64,000 nucleotides of DNA. Origin: Paucibacter sp. PLA-PC-4. GTDB taxonomy: Bacteria; Pseudomonadota; Gammaproteobacteria; Burkholderiales; Burkholderiaceae_C. Of this stretch, positions 43,976-50,454 are shown piece after piece. The stretch is from the NCBI RefSeq assembly GCF_026241155.1, contig NZ_JAPFGP010000003.1:124001-188000 (forward strand). The letters are read 5' to 3'. The position numbers were made by a program, and so were the translations under genes. The notes under the pieces were generated by a model. It worked only from the letters and a program-made list of their open reading frames with translations. It made no database searches and had not been told where the DNA came from. Position 1 is the stretch's first letter. The number at the start of each line of letters is the position of its first letter.

Positions 43976-44001
43976 GGAGTTCCATCAACTTTTGGAACTC
44001 C
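43976..44001 (+). promoter_or_regulatory. Hairpin just upstream of the integrase-like remnant
   Basis: Perfect 9-bp stem ggagttcca (43976-43984) with tggaactcc (43993-44001), 8-base loop, ending 4 bases before the ATG at 44006. The only purine-rich ribosome binding candidates (ggagt, ggaac) are within the stem, so translation could be restrained by it. No T-run follows. Confidence 0.45.
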
Positions 44002-44005
44002 AACC

Positions 44006-44603
44006 ATGGCTCACATCGAGAACTGCTCCCGCATGCAGGCCAAGGTCAAGAACCGCGACGACCTGGCCCGCCACGTCGCTCACAACCACGCCGAAGCCGC
44101 GCAGCCCTACTGTGTGACCCTGCGTGACCAGCAGCTCAAGCCGTTCGTGGCCCTCCTCGATGAGGCCTACATGGTGCGCTACTACGTGCACGGCAAGCGC
44201 AAGGGCTTCACTGCCGCTTCCGCCACCGAAGCCGAGGCGATTCAAAAGCGCATCGAGGCCGACCAGTACACCGGCCTCTTTGTTGACTACACCCAGGCGC
44301 ACCAGACCAGCTTCGCCGACCTGCTCATCCGGTACCTGAAGGAAGAGGCACCTCGCAAGAAGGGCTTCGCGGTCATTGAGTACCAAATCAACATGTGGCT
44401 CGAGGACGCGGGCTACGAGCGACAGGACTTGGCCGCCACCCACCTGACGCCCACGGGCTTGGCCAAGCGTCTTGATGGTCGAACTTGCCAAGGAGCTTGG
44501 CGTCCACCCGCAGACTGTCGCCAGTCGACGAGCCGACCTACGACGCCCGCTTCGCGCACGGAGGGCCTTAAGCCCTGTTGACTCCGGTGCGTTCACAGTC
44601 TGA
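44006..44603 (+). pseudogene. Truncated, frameshifted tyrosine recombinase (integrase) remnant
   Basis: The first frame (44006 to stop 44581, 191 codons) looks like the N-terminal arm- and core-binding region of a phage/island integrase: VRYYVHGKRKGFTAASATEA, then SFADLLIRYLKEEAPRKKG and EYQINMWLEDAG. Near 44470 the likeness passes into another frame (44475-44603: MVELAKELGVHPQTVASRRA), as if one base had been inserted. Joined, the two give a core-binding domain of about 198 residues. The catalytic domain with the R-H-R-Y residues is absent; its place is taken by the hipB promoter. Integrase identity is inference from pattern; it could also be a stand-alone DNA-binding protein. Confidence 0.6.
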
Positions 44604-44605
44604 AG

Positions 44606-44626
44606 GCTGTTTATTGCATTTACAGC
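44606..44626 (+). promoter_or_regulatory. Operator O1 of hipBA
   Basis: 21-base dyad GCTGT-N11-ACAGC in an AT-rich setting. It overlaps the predicted -35 TTGCAT (44614-44619; partner -10 TAATCT at 44637-44642, 17-base spacer). It is the left half of a 27-base near-perfect inverted repeat (arms 44604-44630 and 44656-44682). Confidence 0.65.
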
Positions 44627-44659
44627 ATTTAATTGGTAATCTTCAAAAACATATTGAAT

Positions 44660-44680
44660 GCTGTAAATTCAGTTAACAGC
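44660..44680 (+). promoter_or_regulatory. Operator O2 of hipBA
   Basis: Second 21-base dyad GCTGT-N11-ACAGC, 54 bases from O1 centre to centre (about five helical turns) and 11 bases before the hipB ATG. HipB proteins bind paired palindromes and HipA strengthens repression; this pair is the natural candidate. Confidence 0.65.
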
Positions 44681-44691
44681 CTAGGAGTTGT

Positions 44692-44970
44692 ATGCCGCAG
44701 TTCACCGTGCGTACCGCCGAACAGTTGCCCACCCTGCTGCAGGCCTTCCGCAAGGAGGCCGGTCTTACACAGAGCGAGGTGGCGCTGCGCCTGGGCGTGA
44801 CACAACAGACCTACTCCGCGCTGGAGCGTAACGCGGACACGGTCGGCGCCGCCCGGCTGCTGAAACTGTTGACCATTCTGGGCGTGGAGCTGGCGCTGGG
44901 CAAGCCATCTCCTGAACCTGTGTCGACCCAGAGCCAGACGCCCCCGGACGCCAACCAGCCCCGTTGGTGA
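44692..44970 (+). CDS. hipB: HipB-type antitoxin, XRE-family repressor
   Basis: 92 residues. A helix-turn-helix of the Cro/CI type occupies about 15-70 (LLQAFRKEAGLTQSEVALRL, then GVTQQTYSALERN). A short disordered, Pro/Gln-rich tail (about 71-92) could contact the toxin. It should neutralise the HipA kinase and repress the operon through the two GCTGT-N11-ACAGC sites. The start has ggag 5-8 bases before the ATG. hipA begins 3 bases after its stop. Confidence 0.9.
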   Translation: MPQFTVRTAEQLPTLLQAFRKEAGLTQSEVALRLGVTQQTYSALERNADTVGAARLLKLLTILGVELALGKPSPEPVSTQSQTPPDANQPRW

Positions 44971-44973
44971 GCC

Positions 44974-46329
44974 ATGGGACGCCGCTCGCACACCCGAACG
45001 CTGGGACTCTGGATGAACGGGGCCTATGTCGGCAGCTGGAGTCTGACGCCGAACGCCCCGGACACGCTCCAGTACGACCAGGCCTGGACCCAGTCAGAGC
45101 AAGGGCGGCCTCTCTCATTGTCCTTGCCGTTCACGCCGGGCAACGCGCCCCACCGCGGCGCGAAAGTCCACGCCTACTTCGAGAACCTGCTGCCCGACAG
45201 CAAGGACATCCTCGAGCGCCTCGCGCGCCGTTTCGGGACCGGGTCGACCGGCGCGTTCGAACTGCTGGCCGAGATTGGTCGGGATTGCGTGGGCGCACTC
45301 GAAATCCTGCCCGAAGGCCAGACCTCCGCTGGCACGGCCCCTTTGCAGGCCGAGCCGCTGAGTGAGGCGCAAGTCGCCCGGGTGCTGCGCGGGACGACGA
45401 CACCCAATGCGATGGGCTGGGGCGGCGAGGACGACGAGTTCCGCATCTCCATCGCAGGCGCCCAGGAGAAGACGGCCTTGCTACTGAGCGACGGGCACTG
45501 GTGCCTGCCGAGAGGCAGCGCCCCCACCACGCACATCTTCAAGCTCCCGCTCGGCCTGATCGGCGGCATAAAGCTGGACATGCGTGACTCGGTTGAGAAC
45601 GAGTGGCTCTGTGCATTGATCCTGAAGGAGTTCGGCCTGCCCGTTGCGGCCTGTCAACCCATGCAGTTCGAGGACGTCAAGGCGCTGGTGGTCGAGCGCT
45701 TCGACCGTGCCTGGTGGACGTCCCCAACTGGTGACCGTCGCCTCATCCGCCAGCCGCAAGAAGACATGTGCCAGGCCACCGGGACGCCCCCGCAGGCCAA
45801 GTATGAGGCCGATGGCGGCCCGGGCATGGACCGCATCCTCGATCTACTGGACGGTTCCATTGCCCGCGAGCAGGACCGGCGCGACTTCTTCAAGGCGCAG
45901 TTGCTGTTCTGGATGCTCTGCGCCACCGATGGCCATGCCAAGAACTTCAGCCTGTTCCTGCGCCCGAGAGGTCGCTACCAGCTCACACCGCTGTACGACG
46001 TGCTGTCGGCCTACCCGGTGCTGGGCGAGGGGCCGGCGAAGATGTCGCCCTTCAAGGTCAAGATGGCCATGGCCGTGCGTTCCAAGAATGCACACTGGAG
46101 GATGCGCGACATCCAGCGCCGGCACTGGCTGGCGCTGGGCGCTCGCCACGGCATCGTGACAGAGAATGGCCAGTCGGCCCAGCACCTAGTCAACGACATC
46201 ATCGCAAGCACGCCGCGGGTCATCAGCGCGGTGCGCTCGATGCTCCCAGCCAACTTCTCGATGCCGCTGGCCGACAGCATTCTCGATGGCCTGCAGGACG
46301 CAGCAAACCAGCTAGCGGCTCGGCCCTGA
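44974..46329 (+). CDS. hipA: HipA-family serine/threonine kinase toxin
   Basis: 451 residues, full length (E. coli HipA is 440). N-terminal subdomain 1 (about 10-115), then the P-loop-like RISIAGAQEKTALL with Ser159, the position autophosphorylated in E. coli (Ser150). Lys190 (HIFKLP) is the ATP lysine. Catalytic Asp319 and Asn324 lie in TDGHAKN, and Asp342 in YDVLS; the spacings 5 and 23 equal those of E. coli D309-N314-D332. All key residues are intact, so an active kinase is expected. E. coli HipA phosphorylates glutamyl-tRNA synthetase and halts translation; the target here is not known. Translated with hipB. Confidence 0.93.
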   Translation: MGRRSHTRTLGLWMNGAYVGSWSLTPNAPDTLQYDQAWTQSEQGRPLSLSLPFTPGNAPHRGAKVHAYFENLLPDSKDILERLARRFGTGSTGAFELLAEIGRDCVGALEILPEGQTSAGTAPLQAEPLSEAQVARVLRGTTTPNAMGWGGEDDEFRISIAGAQEKTALLLSDGHWCLPRGSAPTTHIFKLPLGLIGGIKLDMRDSVENEWLCALILKEFGLPVAACQPMQFEDVKALVVERFDRAWWTSPTGDRRLIRQPQEDMCQATGTPPQAKYEADGGPGMDRILDLLDGSIAREQDRRDFFKAQLLFWMLCATDGHAKNFSLFLRPRGRYQLTPLYDVLSAYPVLGEGPAKMSPFKVKMAMAVRSKNAHWRMRDIQRRHWLALGARHGIVTENGQSAQHLVNDIIASTPRVISAVRSMLPANFSMPLADSILDGLQDAANQLAARP

Positions 46330-46447
46330 CCGGGTGCGCAAGAGAACCAGCTCAATCAGCTTCGTTGATGGCGCCCAATCGCCTGTCCAAAGCAGAAATC
46401 TCTGGCTGGCTGGATAACGACAATCAGGATGTCCGCTCAGACGACAT

Positions 46448-46771
46448 TCATGATGGCCGGTGGTGAAGAGTCGATAACGGTTGGCGGTTAGGCATCCGTT
46501 TAACAGCTTTAAAAACACGCTCTTGAGCCTCGGTGGCTCGCGCTTCACGAGCGGTAGTCGCCTCGCCGACTCCGGGCAAAGCCGTTCGTTTGAGGATTGC
46601 ACTCAGGAACCCGTAGAAGTCATCGGGGTGCCAGAGGTCCCGTGCGCTGAATTTCACCGGCTGCGGCAGTAGCCCTTCCTTGATGTAGTGGTCGATGGTC
46701 TTGGTGCATCCGACACTAAGAATCTCGGCGACATCAGCTTTGGAAACCGGTTTGAAGCGGGCTACAGACAT
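46448..46771 (-). CDS. AlpA/excisionase-like helix-turn-helix protein
   Basis: 107 residues. Residues 8-60 form a small winged-helix/MerR-like reader: VSKADVAEILSVGCTKTIDH, YIKEGLLPQPVKFSARDLWH, then DDFYGFL. This is the pattern of AlpA and phage/island excisionases, which bind att-like DNA or promoters. The basic tail (about 65-107) is probably flexible. It is convergent with hipA and divergent from fic. A 9-bp dyad lies 21-43 bases before its ATG, which suggests autoregulation. Candidates for its role are excision factor of the decayed element or regulator of the islet. Confidence 0.7.
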   Translation of the reverse strand: MSVARFKPVSKADVAEILSVGCTKTIDHYIKEGLLPQPVKFSARDLWHPDDFYGFLSAILKRTALPGVGEATTAREARATEAQERVFKAVKRMPNRQPLSTLHHRPS

Positions 46772-46791
46772 GACAGGCCAAAAACGAAATG

Positions 46792-46814
46792 ACGATGTCT
46801 TGCGTAGACATCGT
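46792..46814 (-). promoter_or_regulatory. Dyad operator (or hairpin) before the AlpA-like gene
   Basis: acgatgtct (46792-46800), 5-base spacer, agacatcgt (46806-46814): a perfect 9-bp inverted repeat. On the minus strand it lies 21-43 bases before the AlpA-like start codon, in operator position. On the plus strand it is followed by ttttt, so it could also stop rightward transcripts before fic. Confidence 0.55.
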
Positions 46815-46862
46815 TTTTAGCCTGCCTTTGGCGCCCATCGCTCACCAGGCCGGCAACCCCGA

Positions 46863-46873
46863 TTGAGTCGAAT
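46863..46873 (+). promoter_or_regulatory. Distal GAGTCGAA half-site
   Basis: TTGAGTCGAAT, identical over 11 bases to the copy at 46924-46934 and 61 bases upstream of it. Isolated half-site of the fic operator array. Confidence 0.45.
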
Positions 46874-46925
46874 CCCCACTTAATTGCCTCAAAATTTGCG
46901 GCAAATAGGCCGCCACGGGCATCTT

Positions 46926-46952
46926 GAGTCGAATAGACTTCGTTTTCGACTC
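46926..46952 (+). promoter_or_regulatory. fic operator dyad 1
   Basis: GAGTCGAA (46926-46933), 11-base spacer, TTCGACTC (46945-46952): a perfect 8-bp inverted repeat in front of fic. Confidence 0.6.
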
Positions 46953-46959
46953 GGCCTTT

Positions 46960-46985
46960 GAGTTGAAAGTACCAATATTCGACTC
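46960..46985 (+). promoter_or_regulatory. fic operator dyad 2
   Basis: GAGTTGAA (46960-46967), 10-base spacer, TTCGACTC (46978-46985): one mismatch to dyad 1, centre 33-34 bases from it (about three helical turns), ending 13 bases before the fic ATG. Confidence 0.6.
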
Positions 46986-46998
46986 ACCACCCACGACC

Positions 46999-48144
46999 AT
47001 GGCCGATGACCTTCGCTACGCTTGGCAGCAACCAGAGTGGCCAAACCTACGCTACGACGCGGTCCAGGTCGGCGGGGTCGTAGCCAAGGCACGCCGTGCA
47101 CAAGGTGTAGTGGAGGGCAAGCTGGCTGTCCTGGGGTTCGACCAGCAACAGGAACTGGCAGCCGAGGCATGGAGCCAGGAAGCAATGGCAACTGCGGCCA
47201 TTGAAGGCGAACGGTTGGACCTCGCTGCGGTGCGTAGTTCGGTAGCCCGTCGGCTCGGCGTTGGCGACCAAACCGGCCCCAATGCCCCGCGCAATGTCGA
47301 AGGTCTTCTAGACATCATGGACGACGCGGTGACTCGCTGCACTGAGCCGCTGACCCACGAGCGCCTATACGCATGGCAGGCCGCGTTGCTCCCGACGGGC
47401 TACTCCGGCATGACCAAAATACTGGTCGGCAGCTACCGCGTACACGTGGAGCCAATGCAAATCGTCAGCGGACGGGTTGGGCTCGAGCAAGTCCACTATG
47501 AAGCACCGCCTTCCATGCGCGTCCCGACTGAGATGGACCAACTCCTGGATTGGTTCAATTCCGAAGCTCAGGTCGACACGCTGGTCAAGGCGGCGCTCGC
47601 GCACCTCTGGTTCGAAACCGTCCACCCGTTCGAAGATGGGAACGGTCGAGTCGGCCGGGCCCTTGTGGACTTGCTTCTGGCACGCGACAGCGGCGAAGTC
47701 AGCCGGCTTTTTCGAACGTCGCAGCGTTTGCTCGAACGCCGCAACGACTACTACGCGCAACTCGAGAAGGCGCAGCAGGGTCGCGTCGACGTCACAGAGT
47801 GGGTCTGCTGGTTCGTCGAACAGATGCAGGCGGCCTGCGAGACCGCCTCCCGAGTCGTCGATGACACACTGGTCAAGGCTCGGTTCTGGCTCGAACACAA
47901 CAGCAAGCCCCTGAACGAACGGCAGCGCAAGGTGCTGAACCTTCTCCTCAATGCTGGCCCGGGAGGCTTCGAAGGAGGGATGAGTACCAAGAAGTACGAA
48001 AACATCGCCGCAACATCCCGCGCAACGGCATCGCGCGAGCTCATCGAACTCGAGGCCATGGGCTTGCTCGAGCAGGTCGGCGGAGGACGGTCCACGCGCT
48101 ACTACGTGAAGCTGCCTGGGTGGGTTCCATCAGCCACACCATGA
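46999..48144 (+). CDS. Fic-domain protein with DUF4172-like N-terminus and C-terminal winged helix
   Basis: 381 residues from ATG 46999; a TTG-initiated frame from 46924 would translate the operator repeats. The N-terminus WQQPEWPNLRYD is typical of the DUF4172 group. The autoinhibitory motif [S/T]xxxE[G/N] is present as TAAIEG (65-70, Glu69), class II arrangement. The active site HPFEDGNGRVGR (209-220) is complete, with catalytic His209, so AMP transfer to a target hydroxyl (AMPylation) or its reversal is expected. Residues about 305-372 form a winged helix (YENIAATSRATASRELIELE, then RSTRYYVKL). No separate antitoxin gene is needed when the inhibitory helix is internal. The winged helix and the repeats upstream suggest autoregulation. 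Confidence 0.9.
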   Translation: MADDLRYAWQQPEWPNLRYDAVQVGGVVAKARRAQGVVEGKLAVLGFDQQQELAAEAWSQEAMATAAIEGERLDLAAVRSSVARRLGVGDQTGPNAPRNVEGLLDIMDDAVTRCTEPLTHERLYAWQAALLPTGYSGMTKILVGSYRVHVEPMQIVSGRVGLEQVHYEAPPSMRVPTEMDQLLDWFNSEAQVDTLVKAALAHLWFETVHPFEDGNGRVGRALVDLLLARDSGEVSRLFRTSQRLLERRNDYYAQLEKAQQGRVDVTEWVCWFVEQMQAACETASRVVDDTLVKARFWLEHNSKPLNERQRKVLNLLLNAGPGGFEGGMSTKKYENIAATSRATASRELIELEAMGLLEQVGGGRSTRYYVKLPGWVPSATP

Positions 48145-48677
48145 CGGACCGGAGCTTGCTTGCTGCAGCCGACTCAAGGGCTCACAACACGGCAACGAAG
48201 CCAGCGACCCAGAGACTCCACGAGCAAGACTTGGACGCTGAACAGGAGCCGTTCGACAGCTCAACCAACGGCAATACGGCTCGGTTACAAACCGGTTCCC
48301 TACTGAGTCTTGCAGGGCCAACGAAGCACTTCGCTCAGCACCCACTACGGATGCCGGTTCAGGGAATCAGCTAACCCCGGCTAGGGTGATTGACGCTGCG
48401 CGTATCTCCAGCGCGTCAAGATATTGAGGGTTATGGCAGCCCCTTCAAATCTCCCACCAAGTCAATTGCGGCAAGCAGCGCAACGTCACAAAACACCTGT
48501 GGTGATGCGTGTACGCATCAGTTTTCCCGCCTCGCTCCCCCAAGCGTGAGCTTGCACACGACTGGCAGGCTTTTCCAGGCTTTCACTCGGTTTACAGTGC
48601 GAAATCCTTGCGAGAAGATGAGCTGCTGAGATGGCGGATCTTTCGACCCGCCCTGCCGCCAGTCAATACCAAAGCCC
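48145..48677. other. Gene-free tract between fic and pilB
   Basis: 533 bases. Short frames (48120-48374 plus, 48130-48345 minus) lack ribosome binding sites and any family likeness. An imperfect hairpin, ttgacgc...gcgtcaa near 48389-48418, is the only structure noted. The tract probably holds the right border of the islet and the pilB promoter, neither of which I can place. Confidence 0.5.
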
Positions 48678-50402
48678 GTGGACACCACTCTGATCGAGCC
48701 GCCTCATTCCGCGCTGTCCGGCGTCGCGCGCGTGCTCGTGCACGCCGGCAAGCTGCCAGTTAAGACCGCCGAAGACCTGGCGCGCCAGGCGCGCGAGAAG
48801 AAGATCAGCTTTGTATCGTCGGTAATGGCGGCCAATGCCGTCTCGCCAACCGACTTGGCCCACACGCTGTCGCTCGCCCTGGCCCTGCCGGTGCTGGATC
48901 TCAATGCGATGGACGTGCAGCGCATGCCCAGCAATGTGATCGACAACAAGTTGGCACAGCAATACCAGGTCGTGGTGCTGGGGCGGCGCGGCAACCGACT
49001 CTTCATCGGCGGCGCCGACCCGACCGATCAAGAAGTGGTCGAGAGGATCAAGTTTGCCACTCAGCTGGCACCCGAGTGGGTCATCGTCGAACACGACAAG
49101 CTCACCAAGATGCTGCAGGGCTCGGCAGCGACAGCGGCGGAAACGCTGGACTCCATCGCTGGCGGGGACTTCGATTTCGATATCGCCGAGGAGGACACCG
49201 GCGCGGCGCAGGAATCGGCCGCCGACATTGCCGATGTGGAAGACGCGCCTGTCGTGCGCTTTTTGCAGAAGATGCTGGTGGACGCGATCAATATGCGCGC
49301 CTCGGATTTGCACTTCGAGCCCTATGAGTACCACTACCGGGTGCGTTTCCGGGTCGACGGTGAGCTGCGCGAGATCACTCAGCCACCAATTGCCATCAAA
49401 GACAAGCTGTCCTCCCGCATCAAAGTGATCTCTCGGCTCGACATTGCGGAACGCCGGGTGCCGCAAGACGGCCGGATGAAGCTCAAGTTCGGCGCCAAGT
49501 CGATCGACTTTCGTATCAGCACGCTACCGACTTTGTTCGGCGAGAAGATCGTGATCCGGATTCTCGACTCGTCCTCGGCCAAGCTGGGCATCGAGGCGCT
49601 CGGATACGAGAAGATCGAGAAGGACCGGCTGATGGCTTGCATCCAGCGCCCCTACGGCATGGTGCTGGTAACCGGCCCGACCGGCTCGGGCAAGACCGTC
49701 TCGCTCTACACCTGCCTGAACATCCTGAATCAGCCAGGCGTCAACATCTCGACGGTAGAAGATCCAGCCGAAATCAACCTGCCCGGCATCAACCAAGTCA
49801 ACGTCAATGACAAGGCCGGACTGACCTTTGCCGCCGCCCTGAAGTCTTTTCTGCGCCAGGACCCGGACATCATCATGGTCGGTGAGATCCGCGACCTGGA
49901 GACCGCTGATATCGCAATTAAGGCCGCGCAGACCGGCCATATGGTGATGTCGACACTGCATACTAATGACGCACCGACCACGCTGACCCGGCTGCTCAAT
50001 ATGGGCGTGGCGCCTTTCAACATCGCCTCCAGCGTGCTGCTGATCACCGCACAGCGTCTGGTGCGCCGACTCTGCGAGCACTGCAAGGCCCCGGCCGAAT
50101 ATCCACGCGAAGCCTTGCTGCGCGGCGGTTTCGTTGAGGAAGACTTGGACGGCAGCTGGAAGCCCTACCGCGCCGTCGGTTGTTCCAGTTGCAACAATGG
50201 GTATCGGGGTCGGGTCGGCCTTTACCAAGTGATGCCCATCACCGAAGCGATTCAACGCATCATCCTGTCCGAGGGAACGTCGATGGACATCGCCGTACAG
50301 GCCCAGGCGGAAGGCGTGCGGGATCTGCGCCAGTCGGGACTGGTGAAAGTCCGCATCGGGGTCACCACCTTGGAAGAGGTGTTGGCCGCCACCAATGAAT
50401 GA
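48678..50402 (+). CDS. pilB: Type IV pilus assembly ATPase PilB
   Basis: 574 residues, starting with GTG at 48678. An N-terminal MshEN/T2SSE_N domain (about 1-150) precedes the ATPase: Walker A GPTGSGKTVSLYTCL near residue 333, DPDIIMVGEIRDLETADIAI (Walker B with the Asp boxes), and a zinc-binding Cys set (LCEHCKAP and GCSSCNNGYRGRVG). PilB powers pilus extension at the inner membrane with PilC. First gene of the pilB-pilC-pilD unit, directly downstream of the islet. Confidence 0.96.
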   Translation: MDTTLIEPPHSALSGVARVLVHAGKLPVKTAEDLARQAREKKISFVSSVMAANAVSPTDLAHTLSLALALPVLDLNAMDVQRMPSNVIDNKLAQQYQVVVLGRRGNRLFIGGADPTDQEVVERIKFATQLAPEWVIVEHDKLTKMLQGSAATAAETLDSIAGGDFDFDIAEEDTGAAQESAADIADVEDAPVVRFLQKMLVDAINMRASDLHFEPYEYHYRVRFRVDGELREITQPPIAIKDKLSSRIKVISRLDIAERRVPQDGRMKLKFGAKSIDFRISTLPTLFGEKIVIRILDSSSAKLGIEALGYEKIEKDRLMACIQRPYGMVLVTGPTGSGKTVSLYTCLNILNQPGVNISTVEDPAEINLPGINQVNVNDKAGLTFAAALKSFLRQDPDIIMVGEIRDLETADIAIKAAQTGHMVMSTLHTNDAPTTLTRLLNMGVAPFNIASSVLLITAQRLVRRLCEHCKAPAEYPREALLRGGFVEEDLDGSWKPYRAVGCSSCNNGYRGRVGLYQVMPITEAIQRIILSEGTSMDIAVQAQAEGVRDLRQSGLVKVRIGVTTLEEVLAATNE

Positions 50403-50454
50403 AAAAACGCAGTCCGTTTGCAAAGCGGCCCGCTGAACATCCCGAGGAGAAACT

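Larger units (their letters stand above)
46772..46998. other. Divergent regulatory interval between the AlpA-like gene and fic
   Basis: 227 AT-rich bases with two regulatory clusters: the 9-bp dyad near 46792-46814 on the AlpA-like side and repeated GAGTCGAA half-sites from 46865 to 46985 on the fic side. No coding frame of its own. Confidence 0.65.
43843..48677. mobile_element. Degraded genomic islet behind tRNA-Pro with hipBA and fic
   Basis: About 4.8 kb between tRNA-Pro and pilB carries only accessory genes: a broken integrase-like gene, hipB-hipA, an AlpA-like DNA-binding protein and a Fic protein, plus two gene-poor tracts. Intergenic parts (44604-44690, 46770-46990) are visibly richer in A and T than the rest of the window. 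The flanks (ispB and tRNA-Pro, pilB) are core genes. No attR copy of the tRNA end and no terminal repeats were seen, so its borders are inferred, not read. Confidence 0.65.

Noticed and set aside
46860-46885. tcgaatcc at 46869 resembles part of the tRNA-Pro T-arm and could be an attR
   Set aside because: Only 8 bases match, the acceptor-stem end of the tRNA is not repeated, and the bases belong to the GAGTCGAA repeat family.
48120-48374. 84-codon open frame after fic
   Set aside because: It overlaps the end of fic, has no ribosome binding site, and its composition is not protein-like. The minus-strand frame at 48130-48345 fails for the same reasons.
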